64,000 bases of DNA from Halorussus rarus. Lineage in GTDB: Archaea > Halobacteriota > Halobacteria > Halobacteriales > Haladaptataceae. The DNA lies in NCBI RefSeq assembly GCF_003369835.1, contig NZ_QPMJ01000002.1, positions 620,001-684,000 on the forward strand. The letters run 5' to 3'. Position numbers and translations under genes: made by a program. Of the stretch, positions 37,883-46,794 are shown piece after piece (within the stretch, counting starts at the first letter, position 1; each line of letters opens with the position of its first letter). Below the pieces are notes generated by a model. That model made no database searches and was not told the origin of the DNA. It saw only the letters and a program-made list of their open reading frames with translations.

Positions 37883-38323
37883 TTAGTAGTTACTCTCGAT
37901 GTAGTTGAGCAGGTACTGGACGCTACGGAACTCCCCGCCCTTGGACTTGTCGTAGAGGTCGCGGTACTGCGACTGGGTGATCTCGCCCTCGGCGCGGAGT
38001 TCGCGCAGCTTCCGTCGCTGCGCTCGGATCGTCTGCTGCCACTGTTCCTTCCGCTGCTGGCGGCCGCCCGACTTCCCCTTCCGGGAACCGGGGCCGCTCT
38101 GGTGGCCGTAGTCGCGCTTGGCCTTGCGCTTGCGGGCGCGGCCGCGCGAGTTGCCCTTCGCCTCCTCGGCCCGGATCGTGCCCTCGTCGACGAGTTCGCG
38201 GATGTCCTCCCGGGTGATGGCCTCGGCGATGTCGGCCTGGGCCTCCGGATCGAACCACACGCGGCTCTCGCCGACGTCGAGCACGTCCGACGCGAGTCGC
38301 TTCTGTGCGCTCAGGTCAGTCAT
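37883..38323 (-). CDS. rpl19e: 50S ribosomal protein eL19
   Basis: 146 aa archaeal/eukaryotic-only protein. [25 protein letters not shown] is the signature start; a basic central helix ([25 protein letters not shown]) binds rRNA. ATG at 38323 overlaps the eL32 stop (ATGA), fixing the start. Confidence 0.97.
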   Translation of the reverse strand: MTDLSAQKRLASDVLDVGESRVWFDPEAQADIAEAITREDIRELVDEGTIRAEEAKGNSRGRARKRKAKRDYGHQSGPGSRKGKSGGRQQRKEQWQQTIRAQRRKLRELRAEGEITQSQYRDLYDKSKGGEFRSVQYLLNYIESNY

Positions 38324-39030
38324 TCTTCGACCTCCACTTCGACGTAGGTGGGATTCAGGACGCGGATGCCGTTCTCCTCGGCCTGTTCCTCGATGCGCTC
38401 GCGCTTGCGAGCGCCGACCTTCGAGGCGATGCGGACCGCTTCCGTGTCTCCGTCGACGCCGTCGAGGTCGTCGGTGTTGTGGACGCGGACTTCCTCGAAG
38501 CCGCTGGGGTGCTTGCCCCGCACCTCGGTCGGCGTCCGGAAGCCGGCCTCGACCTTCGGGCCCTTGCCCTTGACGCCGCGGCGCTGCTTGCTGAGCTTGC
38601 CGCGGGGGCGCCGCCACGAGGTCGGCGTCCGCTTCTTCTTGTGGTAGTCCTGCCGGTTGAACTGCGGCTTGCCGACCCGCTTGCGCTGGGCGAGGAGCTC
38701 CTCCTCGCGCTCGGTGAGGTCGGGGGTCTTCTCGACCAGGCCGCGGGGCCGGAGCTCGGTCTCGGCCGCCTCGGTCTCGGCTTCCGCCGGCTCTTCGGGC
38801 TCTTCCTCCTCGATCTCGGCCTCGGTCTCCTCCTCGACCTCGAGCCCGCCCACGTCGGCCTTGATGCGGGCCGCCAGGGCGTTCCCGATGCCTTCGACCT
38901 CGGAGAGATCGTCCTGCGACGCGGCCTTCACGTCCTCGACGGAGTCGTAGCCGGCGTCGCGGAGCGCGTCGGCCTTGCTCGCGCCGACGCCGCTGATGTC
39001 TTCGAGTTCTGCTAGTTCGTCGTCTGCCAT
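38320..39030 (-). CDS. rpl32e: 50S ribosomal protein eL32
   Basis: 236 aa, about 100 longer than eukaryotic eL32. Residues about 1-55 form a helix-hairpin-helix ([49 protein letters not shown]), then an acidic linker to about 95, then the L32e domain ([29 protein letters not shown]). The HhH extension is known in haloarchaeal L32e. Confidence 0.97.
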   Translation of the reverse strand: MADDELAELEDISGVGASKADALRDAGYDSVEDVKAASQDDLSEVEGIGNALAARIKADVGGLEVEEETEAEIEEEEPEEPAEAETEAAETELRPRGLVEKTPDLTEREEELLAQRKRVGKPQFNRQDYHKKKRTPTSWRRPRGKLSKQRRGVKGKGPKVEAGFRTPTEVRGKHPSGFEEVRVHNTDDLDGVDGDTEAVRIASKVGARKRERIEEQAEENGIRVLNPTYVEVEVEE

Positions 39031-39033
39031 GCG

Positions 39034-39570
39034 TTAGACACCTCCTGTCTGGGGCTTCTCGGTGATGTAGACGCCGTCCTGGAAGACGCGGGTGTCCTTG
39101 CCCTGCACGCGGGTGAGCTGCTCGATGTCCGCGGCCGTCTGGCCGACGTCCTCGATGCTCGGCCCGCGGAGGTAGAGGACCTCGTCGTCGACCTCGACGG
39201 TCGTGTCACCGTGGATGTTCGTTCGTCGCGGCGCTCGCTCGCCGAGGAAGTTCTCGATGACGACCTCGTCGCCCTCGGCGCGGACCTGCATCGGGAAGTG
39301 GGAGTAGAACACCTCCATGGTGTACTCCCAGCCCTCGGTCACGCCGTGGAACATGTTGCGAACGTGGCTCTCGAACGTGCCCACGGTCGCGTTGGTCTTG
39401 GCGTCCTCGACGTCGGTCTCGATGACCACGTCGCCGTCCTCGACGTCGACGTTCACGTCGGGGTACCAGAGGCGTCGGGTCACCGACCCCTCCGGCCCCT
39501 CGACGGTCAGGTCGAGGTGGTCGATCTCGGCGGTCGCGTCGTCCGGAATCTCGAGTTCTGTTCGTGCCAT
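39034..39570 (-). CDS. rpl6: 50S ribosomal protein uL6
   Basis: 178 aa; two uL6 repeats (LEIPDDATAEIDHLDLTVEGPEGSVTRRLW; FPMQVRAEGDEVVIENFLGERAPRRTNIHGDTTVEVDDEVLYLRGPSIEDVGQTAADIEQLTR). ATG at 39570 is the family start; the 11-residue upstream extension in frame overlaps the uS8 end. Confidence 0.97.
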   Translation of the reverse strand: MARTELEIPDDATAEIDHLDLTVEGPEGSVTRRLWYPDVNVDVEDGDVVIETDVEDAKTNATVGTFESHVRNMFHGVTEGWEYTMEVFYSHFPMQVRAEGDEVVIENFLGERAPRRTNIHGDTTVEVDDEVLYLRGPSIEDVGQTAADIEQLTRVQGKDTRVFQDGVYITEKPQTGGV

Positions 39571-39574
39571 TGTT

Positions 39575-39967
39575 CTAGTAGACGTACGCGATGACCTGGC
39601 CACCGACGCCCTCCTCGCGGGCCTCGTAGTGGCTCATGACGCCGCGGCTGGTCGTGACGACGAGCGCCCCGTAGTCGCGGGCGGGGAGGAACCGCTTCTC
39701 CCACTTCTCGAACTCGTCGGCGCCCGCCGAGTAGCGGGGCTTGACCGAGCCGCACTCGTTGATCGCGCCCTTCAGTTCGACCTCGAACTGCCCGGCTTTG
39801 CCGTCGTCGACGAACTCGAAGCCGTCGATGTACCCGCGGTCGTAGAAGACCTCGAGTACGCTGCCGATCTCGTTCGAGGCGGGCTGTACCGTGTGGTCGA
39901 GATGACCCACGCTCTCGGCGTTGTCGATGCCGGAGAGCGCGTTGGCCAGCGGATCGTTTCCTGCCAT
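39575..39967 (-). CDS. rps8: 30S ribosomal protein uS8
   Basis: 130 aa; [18 protein letters not shown] start and [30 protein letters not shown] end, the conserved 16S-binding STSRGVM-like block. 2 bp after uS14. Confidence 0.97.
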   Translation of the reverse strand: MAGNDPLANALSGIDNAESVGHLDHTVQPASNEIGSVLEVFYDRGYIDGFEFVDDGKAGQFEVELKGAINECGSVKPRYSAGADEFEKWEKRFLPARDYGALVVTTSRGVMSHYEAREEGVGGQVIAYVY

Positions 39968-39969
39968 TG

Positions 39970-40152
39970 TTATCGATACTTCTTGAATCCCATGCTCCGG
40001 GCGATCTCGCGGAAGCACTGCCGGCACAGGAAGATATCGTACTTCCCGACCAGGCCCTGCTTGCGGCCACAGCGCTGGCACTCCTCGATCTGGCCCGTGC
40101 GCTTGGCGGCGTGCTCGCCGGTCGCCTCGGCGTCGGTCTCGCTTTCGCTCAT
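39970..40152 (-). CDS. rps14: 30S ribosomal protein uS14 (zinc-binding)
   Basis: 60 aa. Zinc ribbon cysteines C25, C28, C43 and C46 ([10 protein letters not shown]...CRQC) and ending [13 protein letters not shown]. An acidic, Thr/Ala N-terminal extension of about 20 residues. Overlaps the end of uL5 by 4 bp. Confidence 0.96.
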   Translation of the reverse strand: MSESETDAEATGEHAAKRTGQIEECQRCGRKQGLVGKYDIFLCRQCFREIARSMGFKKYR

Positions 40153-40673
40153 TCGTTGACCTCCACGTCGTAGTTCGCTTCGAGGTACGCGATGGCGTCC
40201 TCGGCGGTCAGCTGGTGGCCCGAGGGGATCGACCGGGTGATCTTGTCGCGCTTGCTGACGCGGTAGCCCGGTCGAACCAGGTTGACCGTCACGTCGAGCC
40301 CGTAGATGCCGACGTTCGGGTCGTACTCCTGGCTCGGGAACTCGGTGTGCTCCTCGACGCCGAAGCTGAAGTTGCCGGTCTCGTCGAACTGACGAGCGGC
40401 GATGTCGGCCAGCGGCAGCGCCTTCTCGAGGAACTCCGCGGCGTCCTCGTCGCGCAGGGTCACCTTCGCGCCGATGGGGTCGCCCTCGCGGATGCCGAAC
40501 TCCGGCTTGGTGGCCTTCGCGAGCGTCCGCACGCTCTGCTGCCCCGTCACGTCCTCGATGATCTCCTCGGCGTCCGCGAGCTCGCGGCCGCCCTCGCCGA
40601 CGCCCATGTGGACGACGACCTTCTCGACGGTCGGCTCGCGCATCTCGTGGAAGTCGGCGTCTGCTTCGCTCAT
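40149..40673 (-). CDS. rpl5: 50S ribosomal protein uL5
   Basis: 174 aa; [36 protein letters not shown] and [15 protein letters not shown] are the uL5 signature. Binds 5S rRNA together with uL18. Coupled by 4-bp overlaps on both sides. Confidence 0.97.
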   Translation of the reverse strand: MSEADADFHEMREPTVEKVVVHMGVGEGGRELADAEEIIEDVTGQQSVRTLAKATKPEFGIREGDPIGAKVTLRDEDAAEFLEKALPLADIAARQFDETGNFSFGVEEHTEFPSQEYDPNVGIYGLDVTVNLVRPGYRVSKRDKITRSIPSGHQLTAEDAIAYLEANYDVEVNE

Positions 40674-41419
40674 GCGGCCTCACCTCCGTCAGCTTCGTCG
40701 GTTCGAGTCGCCTCGGCCTCGTCGCCGCCGACGAAGTTCTCGTCGATGACGACGACGTACTCCTCGACCGTCTCGAAGGTCCCCTCGTCGTCGATCCGCT
40801 CGACGATGACGTTGTTCGAGCCGCTGCCGGGCGTCACCTGGATCTCGGTGACCTCGCCGATGTCGCCCGCGTGGGCGCCCCGGACCGCGGTAACGAGGCT
40901 GCCCTCCTCGTAGGGGAAGTGGGCGACGACCTCGTTGTCGTCGTTGTCGACGACGATGGAGTCGCCGGTGCCGTACTCGTCGTCCTCGACGAGCAGGTTC
41001 TGCCCGTCGTGGAGGTTGAGCTGGACCCGGCCGCCGTCGACCAGCGTCTTGTCCTCGATCTTGGCGAGCTTGCTCCCCGCGGCGTCGCCGTCGATGGGGG
41101 TCAGCGCGAGCCGACCGCCCTCGTCGGGGAAGACGCGGTAGTACTCCTCGCGCTCGTCGAACCCAACGATGTCGAACATCCCGATGGGCCGGTCCTCGGC
41201 GACGTTCTCGTCGCCGTTGACCAGCACGTTGCCCTGGTCGAGGGCGTACCGGGCTTCCTTCCGGGACTGGACGTAGCCCAGCACGTCCCGCAGCAGGATG
41301 AGCAGCGGGACGCCCTCCTCGCCGTGGGGGCCCGAATCGGCCTTCACGGTGAAGGTCTCGGTCTTTCGCTCGACCGGCCAGGACTTCGGAACGGAGAGTC
41401 GCTTCTGATGCTTCGTCAT
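40670..41419 (-). CDS. rps4e: 30S ribosomal protein eS4
   Basis: 249 aa archaeal/eukaryotic S4e with S4-like RNA-binding domain ([32 protein letters not shown]), central domain and KOW motif ([21 protein letters not shown]). Acidic C-terminal 20 residues. Overlaps uL24 by 4 bp. Confidence 0.97.
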   Translation of the reverse strand: MTKHQKRLSVPKSWPVERKTETFTVKADSGPHGEEGVPLLILLRDVLGYVQSRKEARYALDQGNVLVNGDENVAEDRPIGMFDIVGFDEREEYYRVFPDEGGRLALTPIDGDAAGSKLAKIEDKTLVDGGRVQLNLHDGQNLLVEDDEYGTGDSIVVDNDDNEVVAHFPYEEGSLVTAVRGAHAGDIGEVTEIQVTPGSGSNNVIVERIDDEGTFETVEEYVVVIDENFVGGDEAEATRTDEADGGEAA

Positions 41420-41772
41420 TCGTTCTCACCTCGGAGGCGCGCCTCGCGCCGGTCGTCCTCGAGGTCGAGGTCGGTGACCCGGAGGTTGCTCGCGTCGAGC
41501 GGCCGGGGCACTTCCTCGCCGTCGGCCTTCTCGAGGGTCACGTCCTCGACGCGGACGACCGCGTCGCGCAGGTCGACGTCGACGACCTCGCCCTCCTCGC
41601 CGGCGTGGTCCCCGCGCATCACCTCGACGGTGTCGCCCGCGTTGACGCGGACGCTGCGGGCGTCGAACTCCTCGCGGAGGTCGTCGGCGAGCGTCGCCTT
41701 GACCTGCTCGTGGCGCTCGTGGAGCGGGGCGCGCTCGGTCTGGTTTCGCTGTTTGCGTGGTTGCTGAGTCAT
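41416..41772 (-). CDS. rpl24: 50S ribosomal protein uL24
   Basis: 118 aa; [63 protein letters not shown] is the archaeal N-terminus plus KOW motif. Assembly initiator of the large subunit. Overlaps uL14 by 4 bp. Confidence 0.97.
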   Translation of the reverse strand: MTQQPRKQRNQTERAPLHERHEQVKATLADDLREEFDARSVRVNAGDTVEVMRGDHAGEEGEVVDVDLRDAVVRVEDVTLEKADGEEVPRPLDASNLRVTDLDLEDDRREARLRGENE

Positions 41773-42167
41773 ACTATCATCGTAGCGGTGCTCGCGATGC
41801 TTCCGAACCGCTCGGCGACTTCCCGCGCGATGGGACCCTTGATCTCGGTCCCGCGCGGTTCCTCGACGTCGTCGATGACGACGGCCGCGTTGTCTTCGAA
41901 CTTGACGCGGGTGCCGTCGGGGCGGCGGATGGGCTTGCGCTGGCGGACGATGACCGCCTCCAGCACCTGCCGGCGCATCTCGGGGGTCCCCTTGGTGACC
42001 GAGACGGTCACCTTGTCACCGATGCCCGCCTTCGGGTGGCGGTTCTTGGTGCCGGAGTAGCCCGAGACGCTGATGACCTTCACCTCGCGTGCGCCCGTGT
42101 TGTCGGCGCAGTTGAGCAGCGAGCCCTTCTCGAGGCCCTGGGTCACGTCGGCTTTGAGCGCTTCCAT
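41769..42167 (-). CDS. rpl14: 50S ribosomal protein uL14
   Basis: 132 aa; [52 protein letters not shown] and [27 protein letters not shown] are diagnostic. Forms an intersubunit bridge and anti-association factor site. Shares one base with the uS17 stop. Confidence 0.97.
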   Translation of the reverse strand: MEALKADVTQGLEKGSLLNCADNTGAREVKVISVSGYSGTKNRHPKAGIGDKVTVSVTKGTPEMRRQVLEAVIVRQRKPIRRPDGTRVKFEDNAAVVIDDVEEPRGTEIKGPIAREVAERFGSIASTATMIV

Positions 42168-42574
42168 TACTCTTCGCCTCCTTCCTCGACGTCGCCGGTC
42201 GATTCCTCGCCCGACGGTTCCGCGTGGTCTGTGCCGCCCGCGCCGAAGCTCCGCGTCGTCTCGAACTGCTCGACGACGACGTGGCTCTTGGTCTTCGACA
42301 GCGGTCGGGTCTCTGCGATACGGACCGTGTCGCCGACGTCCAGTTCCATGCAGTCCGGCGCGTGGGCCGGAACGCGCGACCGGCGCTTCATGTACCGGTC
42401 GTACTTCGGAACCGGAACGTCGTACTCTCGCTCGACGATCACGGTCTTGTCCATGTCTGTGGAGGCGACCTCTCCTTCGAGGGTCTGGCCGCGCACGGAA
42501 AGCGTTCCGTGGAACGGACAGTTCTCGTCGGAGCAGGTCCCCTCCGGCTCTGATACGTTCAGTCCTATTGCCAT
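42167..42574 (-). CDS. rps17: 30S ribosomal protein uS17
   Basis: 135 aa; [57 protein letters not shown] is the archaeal S17 core. The C-terminal 25 residues are a Ser/Glu/Asp-rich extension. Overlaps the end of rnp1 by 10 bp. Confidence 0.97.
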   Translation of the reverse strand: MAIGLNVSEPEGTCSDENCPFHGTLSVRGQTLEGEVASTDMDKTVIVEREYDVPVPKYDRYMKRRSRVPAHAPDCMELDVGDTVRIAETRPLSKTKSHVVVEQFETTRSFGAGGTDHAEPSGEESTGDVEEGGEE

Positions 42575-42993
42575 TGAGAGTCACCTGCCTTCTCGGTGCG
42601 CAGTTCGGGTCGTGAGAGCAGCCGCGCGCCATCCACCGTAACGTAGGCCACGCCCTCGCGAGGGCCGGACTGACCGGAGCGGACTCCGGCAGTTTCCGAC
42701 CCACGTTTGGACGCGGTCCCCGAGGTCTTCTCGACATCGTCGCGCGAAGCGCGACGTGGCTCCGAGTGTGACTCGGAACCCTCGGCGGGTTCATCTGTGA
42801 GCGCGAACTCGAACGTCGAACCCTGCTTTGGCACCTGTCGCACCCGGTCGGCGGACGCGACGCTCAGCGTGCCCCGCGTCTCGGCGACGACCCGGCCCTC
42901 GATTCCGACGAGGTCGGGGTTCGCCGCGTCGACGACGCGGACGTGAAGTCCGTTGAGCTCGTGTCGCGTCAGCGTCTCGGGTGTGAGTGGCAT
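42565..42993 (-). CDS. rnp1: Ribonuclease P protein component 1 (Rpp29/Pop4), with insertion
   Basis: Protein subunit of archaeal RNase P, which matures tRNA 5' ends. 142 aa against a usual 90-105. [37 protein letters not shown] and [13 protein letters not shown] give the Sm-like barrel; [14 protein letters not shown] the last strand. Between them a Ser/Glu/Arg-rich insertion (about residues 65-113) is encoded by a string of perfect hairpins and lies in a surface loop. Frame remains open; the gene keeps its normal place between uL29 and uS17. Confidence 0.93.
   Translation of the reverse strand: MPLTPETLTRHELNGLHVRVVDAANPDLVGIEGRVVAETRGTLSVASADRVRQVPKQGSTFEFALTDEPAEGSESHSEPRRASRDDVEKTSGTASKRGSETAGVRSGQSGPREGVAYVTVDGARLLSRPELRTEKAGDSQWQ
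42653..42777. repeat. Cluster of coding hairpins inside rnp1
   Basis: From right to left on the plus map: TCCGAGT-GTG-ACTCGGA (42761-42777), GTCGCGC-GAA-GCGCGAC (42739-42755), CCGGAG-CGGA-CTCCGG (42674-42689) and the palindrome CCCTCGCGAGGG (42653-42664). All arms are perfect, and two have three-base loops like those in gpmI. Confidence 0.85.
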
Positions 42994-43000
42994 GGTTCGG

Positions 43001-43228
43001 TTATTCTGCTTCCGCAGCTTCTTCTTCGAGGTCGCCTTCCTCGCGCTGGATCGTCTTGATCCGCGCGATGGTCCGGCGCAGTTCCTTGAACCGGCCGGGG
43101 TCCTCGGGGGCGCCACCGGCCGCCTTCACTGCCTTCGCGTTGAGGAGTTCGGTCTCGAGGTCGTCCAGCTCCGACTCCCGCTCGGCGGGGGTCATGTCGC
43201 GGATCTCCTCGTTGTGGAGGATGGCCAT
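43001..43228 (-). CDS. rpl29: 50S ribosomal protein uL29
   Basis: 75 aa; HNEEIRDMTPAERESELDDLETELLNAKAVKAAGGAPEDPGRFKELRRTIARIKTIQREE is the full two-helix L29. Overlaps uS3 by one base. Confidence 0.96.
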   Translation of the reverse strand: MAILHNEEIRDMTPAERESELDDLETELLNAKAVKAAGGAPEDPGRFKELRRTIARIKTIQREEGDLEEEAAEAE

Positions 43229-44178
43229 TACTCCTCACCCTCCTCGTCGTCCTCGTCGTCCATCTCGTCCATCAGTTCCTCGGCCTCCTGCTCGACCTCC
43301 TCTTCGAGTTCGTCGAGTTCCTCCTCGGCCGACTGGTCGGACTCCTCCGACTCCTCGGCCTCGGCCTCGGATTCGGATTCGGACTCGGCGGTCTCCTCCT
43401 CGATGACCTCCTCGACGACTTCCTCGTCGATCTCCTCTTCGCCGGCCTCGGCGGGCTCCTCGCCCGCGTCCTCCTCTTCGCGGAGCTCCTCGAGCTCCTC
43501 GTCGGTCGGCTCCTCGAGGAGTTCCTCGACGCCGGCCTGCTCGTTGGCCTCGACGGCCTCGGGGACGACCTCTTCGGGGCTGGCGCCCTCAGAGACCTCG
43601 AAGTCGTCGGGCAGGTCGGCGCCCGGCGGGATGATCTTCACGTCGACGCCGATGGTGCCGAGCTTGAGGACCGCGACGCCCTGGCCGTGGTCGACGATGT
43701 TCTCGGCGGGTTCGCCGTTGTGCTTGATGTACCCGCGGTTGAACTTCTCGACGCGCGAGCGGGCGCCCGTGACCTTCCCGGAGAGGACGATCTCGGCGCC
43801 GAGCGCGCCGGCGTCCATGATGCGGTCGATGGTCGTGTGGCCGGCCTTCCGGAAGTACCAGCCGCGTTCGAGCGCGTTGGCGAGCCGGTCAGCGACGATG
43901 CGGGCGTTGAGGTCCGGCTCGTCGACCTCCTGGACGTCGATCTGGGGGTCGTCGAGCTCGAACTGCTCCTCGAGCTGGCTCGTGATCTTCCGGATGTTCT
44001 TCCCGCCCTTGCCGATGACCATGCCGGGCTTCTCGGCCTTGAGCACGATCTGGGTACCCATCGGGGTCGGCGCCATCTCCATGCCGCCGTAGCCCGCGCG
44101 ACCGAGTTCGTTCGCGAAGAACTCGTCGATCTGGGACCGCTGCATGCCCTGGTCGATGAACTCCTGTTCGTCAGCCAT
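43228..44178 (-). CDS. rps3: 30S ribosomal protein uS3 with long acidic tail
   Basis: 316 aa. KH domain with KPGMVIGKGGKNIRKITSQLEEQF and C-terminal domain ITGARSRVEKFNRGYIKHNGEPA-type sequence (GKVTGARSRVEKFNRGY). From about residue 205 the protein is a roughly 110-residue Glu/Asp-rich tail, unusually long even for a halophile. Start at 44178 (MADEQEFIDQGMQRSQIDEFF) is the family start. Confidence 0.97.
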   Translation of the reverse strand: MADEQEFIDQGMQRSQIDEFFANELGRAGYGGMEMAPTPMGTQIVLKAEKPGMVIGKGGKNIRKITSQLEEQFELDDPQIDVQEVDEPDLNARIVADRLANALERGWYFRKAGHTTIDRIMDAGALGAEIVLSGKVTGARSRVEKFNRGYIKHNGEPAENIVDHGQGVAVLKLGTIGVDVKIIPPGADLPDDFEVSEGASPEEVVPEAVEANEQAGVEELLEEPTDEELEELREEEDAGEEPAEAGEEEIDEEVVEEVIEEETAESESESEAEAEESEESDQSAEEELDELEEEVEQEAEELMDEMDDEDDEEGEE

Positions 44179-44639
44179 TATTCTTCGACCTCCTCGAGGA
44201 TTAGTTCGACGTCTACCTCGGGCGTGTTCCACGCGCTCGCCCGTCCCATCGCCCGCGGCTTGCGGCCCTGCACCTCGCCGACCTTGTGGGCGGCGACGTG
44301 CATGATCTCCATCGACTCGCCGTCGAAGCCCTGCTCGGTGGCGTTGTTGACGACGTTCTCGATGAGGTCGAGGAAGGCCTCGCTGGCCTTCTCGGGGAAG
44401 CGACCGGCGTCCCAGCCGTCGATGTCGCTCCGATGGCCGACGCCGCTGTTGTGGGACTTGAACGGCACCGACCGCTCGCCGTCGACGACCGCCTCGAGGT
44501 ACTCCGTGGCCTCGGCGGCGGTCTTGCCCTTGATCTCGCGGGCGATGGCTTTGCTGTGCTTGTGGCTCATGTGCCGCTCCCGGAGCATCCCCTTGGCGGT
44601 GGTGTCCGGGTCGGTCTCGACGCTGTAACTGATTCCCAT
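44178..44639 (-). CDS. rpl22: 50S ribosomal protein uL22
   Basis: 153 aa; GISYSVETDPDTTAKGMLRERHMSHKHSKAIAREIKGKTAAEATEYLEAVV and the exit-tunnel hairpin region KVGEVQGRKPRAMGRASAW. One-base overlap with uS3 start. Confidence 0.97.
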   Translation of the reverse strand: MGISYSVETDPDTTAKGMLRERHMSHKHSKAIAREIKGKTAAEATEYLEAVVDGERSVPFKSHNSGVGHRSDIDGWDAGRFPEKASEAFLDLIENVVNNATEQGFDGESMEIMHVAAHKVGEVQGRKPRAMGRASAWNTPEVDVELILEEVEE

Positions 44640-44643
44640 GATA

Positions 44644-45069
44644 TCACTTGAGTGGCACGAACTTCGAGGAGCGGGTCGCGCCGATGCCGGCCTGTCCGTG
44701 CTCGACCGACTTGCGGGTCAGCTGGAACTCCCCGAGGTAGTGGCCCAGCATCTCCGGTTCGACGTACACGCGGTCGAAGCTCTGACCGTTGTACACCGCG
44801 AACGTCAGGCCGACGAACTCGGGGAGGATCGGCATGTTCCGGAGGTGGGTCCGGATGGGGTCGTTGGCCGTCTCCTCCTCGCCGGCCTCGCGGGCCTCCT
44901 CCAGCAGCTTCTCCTGCTGGGCGGACAGACCGCGCTCGATGGTTCGCCGCTGCCGTGCGGGGAGCAGTTCCGCGACTTCGTCCAGGCTCATGTCCTGCAG
45001 TTCGTCGAGGTCGTGACCGCGGTAGGTGAACTCACCCTCGCGGCCGGTTCGGTATTCGCCTTCGCTCAT
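44644..45069 (-). CDS. rps19: 30S ribosomal protein uS19
   Basis: 141 aa; archaeal N-terminus [36 protein letters not shown] and conserved core [65 protein letters not shown]. 4 bp from uL22. Confidence 0.97.
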   Translation of the reverse strand: MSEGEYRTGREGEFTYRGHDLDELQDMSLDEVAELLPARQRRTIERGLSAQQEKLLEEAREAGEEETANDPIRTHLRNMPILPEFVGLTFAVYNGQSFDRVYVEPEMLGHYLGEFQLTRKSVEHGQAGIGATRSSKFVPLK

Positions 45070-45070
45070 G

Positions 45071-45790
45071 CTAGTTGCCTCCCCGTCCCGTCCGCCGGGA
45101 CGAGATGTCCCCGACCTTCCGTCCCGGCGGCGCGTTCCGCGAGACGGACTTGGGTTTGCCGGGGTGCTGGCGGCCCCCACCGCCGAACGGGTGGTCGACG
45201 GCGTTCATCGCAACGCCGCGCACGTTCGGCCACTTGGTGCCGCGGGCCTTCATCTTGTGGTACTTGTTGCCCGCTTTCACGAACGGCTTCTCGGTCCGGC
45301 CGCCGCCGGCGACCACGCCGATGGTCGCCCGGCAGTCGGGCGAGAGCCGCTTGACCTCGCCGCTGGGCAGTTCCACGACCGCAGCGTTGCGGTCGTGGGT
45401 GACGAGGTTGGCCGCCACGCCCGAAGCCCGGGCGAACTTGCCGCCGTCGCCGGGCTGGCGCTCGACGTTACAGACCGGGACCCCTTCCGGGATCTCGGCC
45501 AGCGGCAGGGTGTTGCCCTCCTTGATCTCGGCGCTGACGCCGATCTGGATCTGCTCGCCGACGCCGACGCCCTCGGGCACGAGGATGAGCCGCTGGTCGC
45601 CGTCCTCGAACTCGACGGCGGCGACCGGCGCGCTCCGGGCCGGGTCGTGCTCGATGTCGACGACCGTGCCGGCCACGGTGTCGACGTCCTCGGGTTTCTT
45701 GTGCGTGAGATCTGCCTTGTACCGGTGCGACGGGGCGCGGAACGTCGGTCCGCCCCGTCCGCGTCGCTGTCCCTGGATTCGTCGTCCCAT
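45071..45790 (-). CDS. rpl2: 50S ribosomal protein uL2
   Basis: 239 aa; [27 protein letters not shown] start, [44 protein letters not shown] with the peptidyl-transferase-proximal histidine. Needed for subunit association and peptide-bond formation. One base separates it from uS19. Confidence 0.98.
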   Translation of the reverse strand: MGRRIQGQRRGRGGPTFRAPSHRYKADLTHKKPEDVDTVAGTVVDIEHDPARSAPVAAVEFEDGDQRLILVPEGVGVGEQIQIGVSAEIKEGNTLPLAEIPEGVPVCNVERQPGDGGKFARASGVAANLVTHDRNAAVVELPSGEVKRLSPDCRATIGVVAGGGRTEKPFVKAGNKYHKMKARGTKWPNVRGVAMNAVDHPFGGGGRQHPGKPKSVSRNAPPGRKVGDISSRRTGRGGN

Positions 45791-45793
45791 GTG

Positions 45794-46048
45794 TCAGAAC
45801 ACCCCGATCCGCGAGGCGACTTCCTGGGCGTCGTCGTCCTCCGAGAGCCGGACGGTCGCCTTCTTGTCGCCGTTCATCGTGACCATCGTGTTGATCTTCT
45901 CGATGGTGACGTCGTACTGGTCCTCGATCTCCGCTTGGATCTCTGGCTTCTCGGCGTCGAGGTCGACGATGAACTGGAGCTTGTTCTGGAAGTCCATCTC
46001 GTTCATCGCCTTCTCGGTCACCCACGGGTACTCGATGACCGACGTCAT
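45794..46048 (-). CDS. rpl23: 50S ribosomal protein uL23
   Basis: 84 aa; YPWVTEKAMNEMDFQNKLQFIVDLDAEKPEIQAEIEDQYDVTIEKINTMV is the compact archaeal form at the exit site for SRP. Overlaps the end of uL4 by 4 bp. Confidence 0.97.
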   Translation of the reverse strand: MTSVIEYPWVTEKAMNEMDFQNKLQFIVDLDAEKPEIQAEIEDQYDVTIEKINTMVTMNGDKKATVRLSEDDDAQEVASRIGVF

Positions 46049-46791
46049 CGGTCGGCCACCTCCTCGAGCGCGCTCTCGGTCCAGACGGTGAGCCGGCCCG
46101 GATGCGTGCCGGGCGCGAGGTCCTCCGCGTTGACCTCTCGTGCGGTCGCGACGTCCGCGCCCGCGAGGTTGCGGGCGGCCTTCGAGGGCTCGTCGCCGGT
46201 CACGAACAGGATCGACTTCGGTGTCTGGTACTTCCGACCCCGGGTCGTCCCCTTGCCGGCCCGCACCGACTTGTTCTCCTCGGCGCGCTCGACGTCCGCG
46301 TGGACGCCGACCGCTTCGAGGAACGAGACGACCTCCTGGGTCTTGAGGAGGTCCTCGAACTCGTCGCTGACGACCAGCGGCAGGTCGAGGTCCTCGTCGA
46401 AGCGGTGGCCGCGCTCGGCCACGAGGTCGGCGTCGGCCGTCGCAGCGACGGCCGACCGGACCGCCTTCTTGCGCTCCTTCGTGTTGATGTCGAGCGTTCG
46501 GTCCTTCTCTTCCTTCGGCGGGTGGGCCTTGCGACCCCCGACGGCCTGGGGCACGCGCGCCGCCTGGCCGTTCGTCCGGGGGACGTGGGCCATCCCGCGG
46601 CCGCTGCCGGGCGACTCCGCCGAGGTCCGCATCCCGGCGTAGTCGTCGGCGCCGTAGTCCTGCTTCCGGTTTGCCTGCGCGGCGAGCACGGCTCGCTTGA
46701 TGAGGTCCGACCGGACGGTCGCTTCGAACACGTCCGGCAGGTCCACGGAGCCGTCTTCCTCGCCGTCGAGGTTGCGTACTGTTGCCTGCAT
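46045..46791 (-). CDS. rpl4: 50S ribosomal protein uL4
   Basis: 248 aa; ATVRNLDGEEDGSVDLPDVFEATVRSDLIKRAVLAAQANRKQDYGADDYAGMRTSAESPGSGRGMAHVPR is the archaeal uL4 start, including the tunnel loop. 3 bp from uL3. Confidence 0.97.
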   Translation of the reverse strand: MQATVRNLDGEEDGSVDLPDVFEATVRSDLIKRAVLAAQANRKQDYGADDYAGMRTSAESPGSGRGMAHVPRTNGQAARVPQAVGGRKAHPPKEEKDRTLDINTKERKKAVRSAVAATADADLVAERGHRFDEDLDLPLVVSDEFEDLLKTQEVVSFLEAVGVHADVERAEENKSVRAGKGTTRGRKYQTPKSILFVTGDEPSKAARNLAGADVATAREVNAEDLAPGTHPGRLTVWTESALEEVADR

Positions 46792-46794
46792 AGA

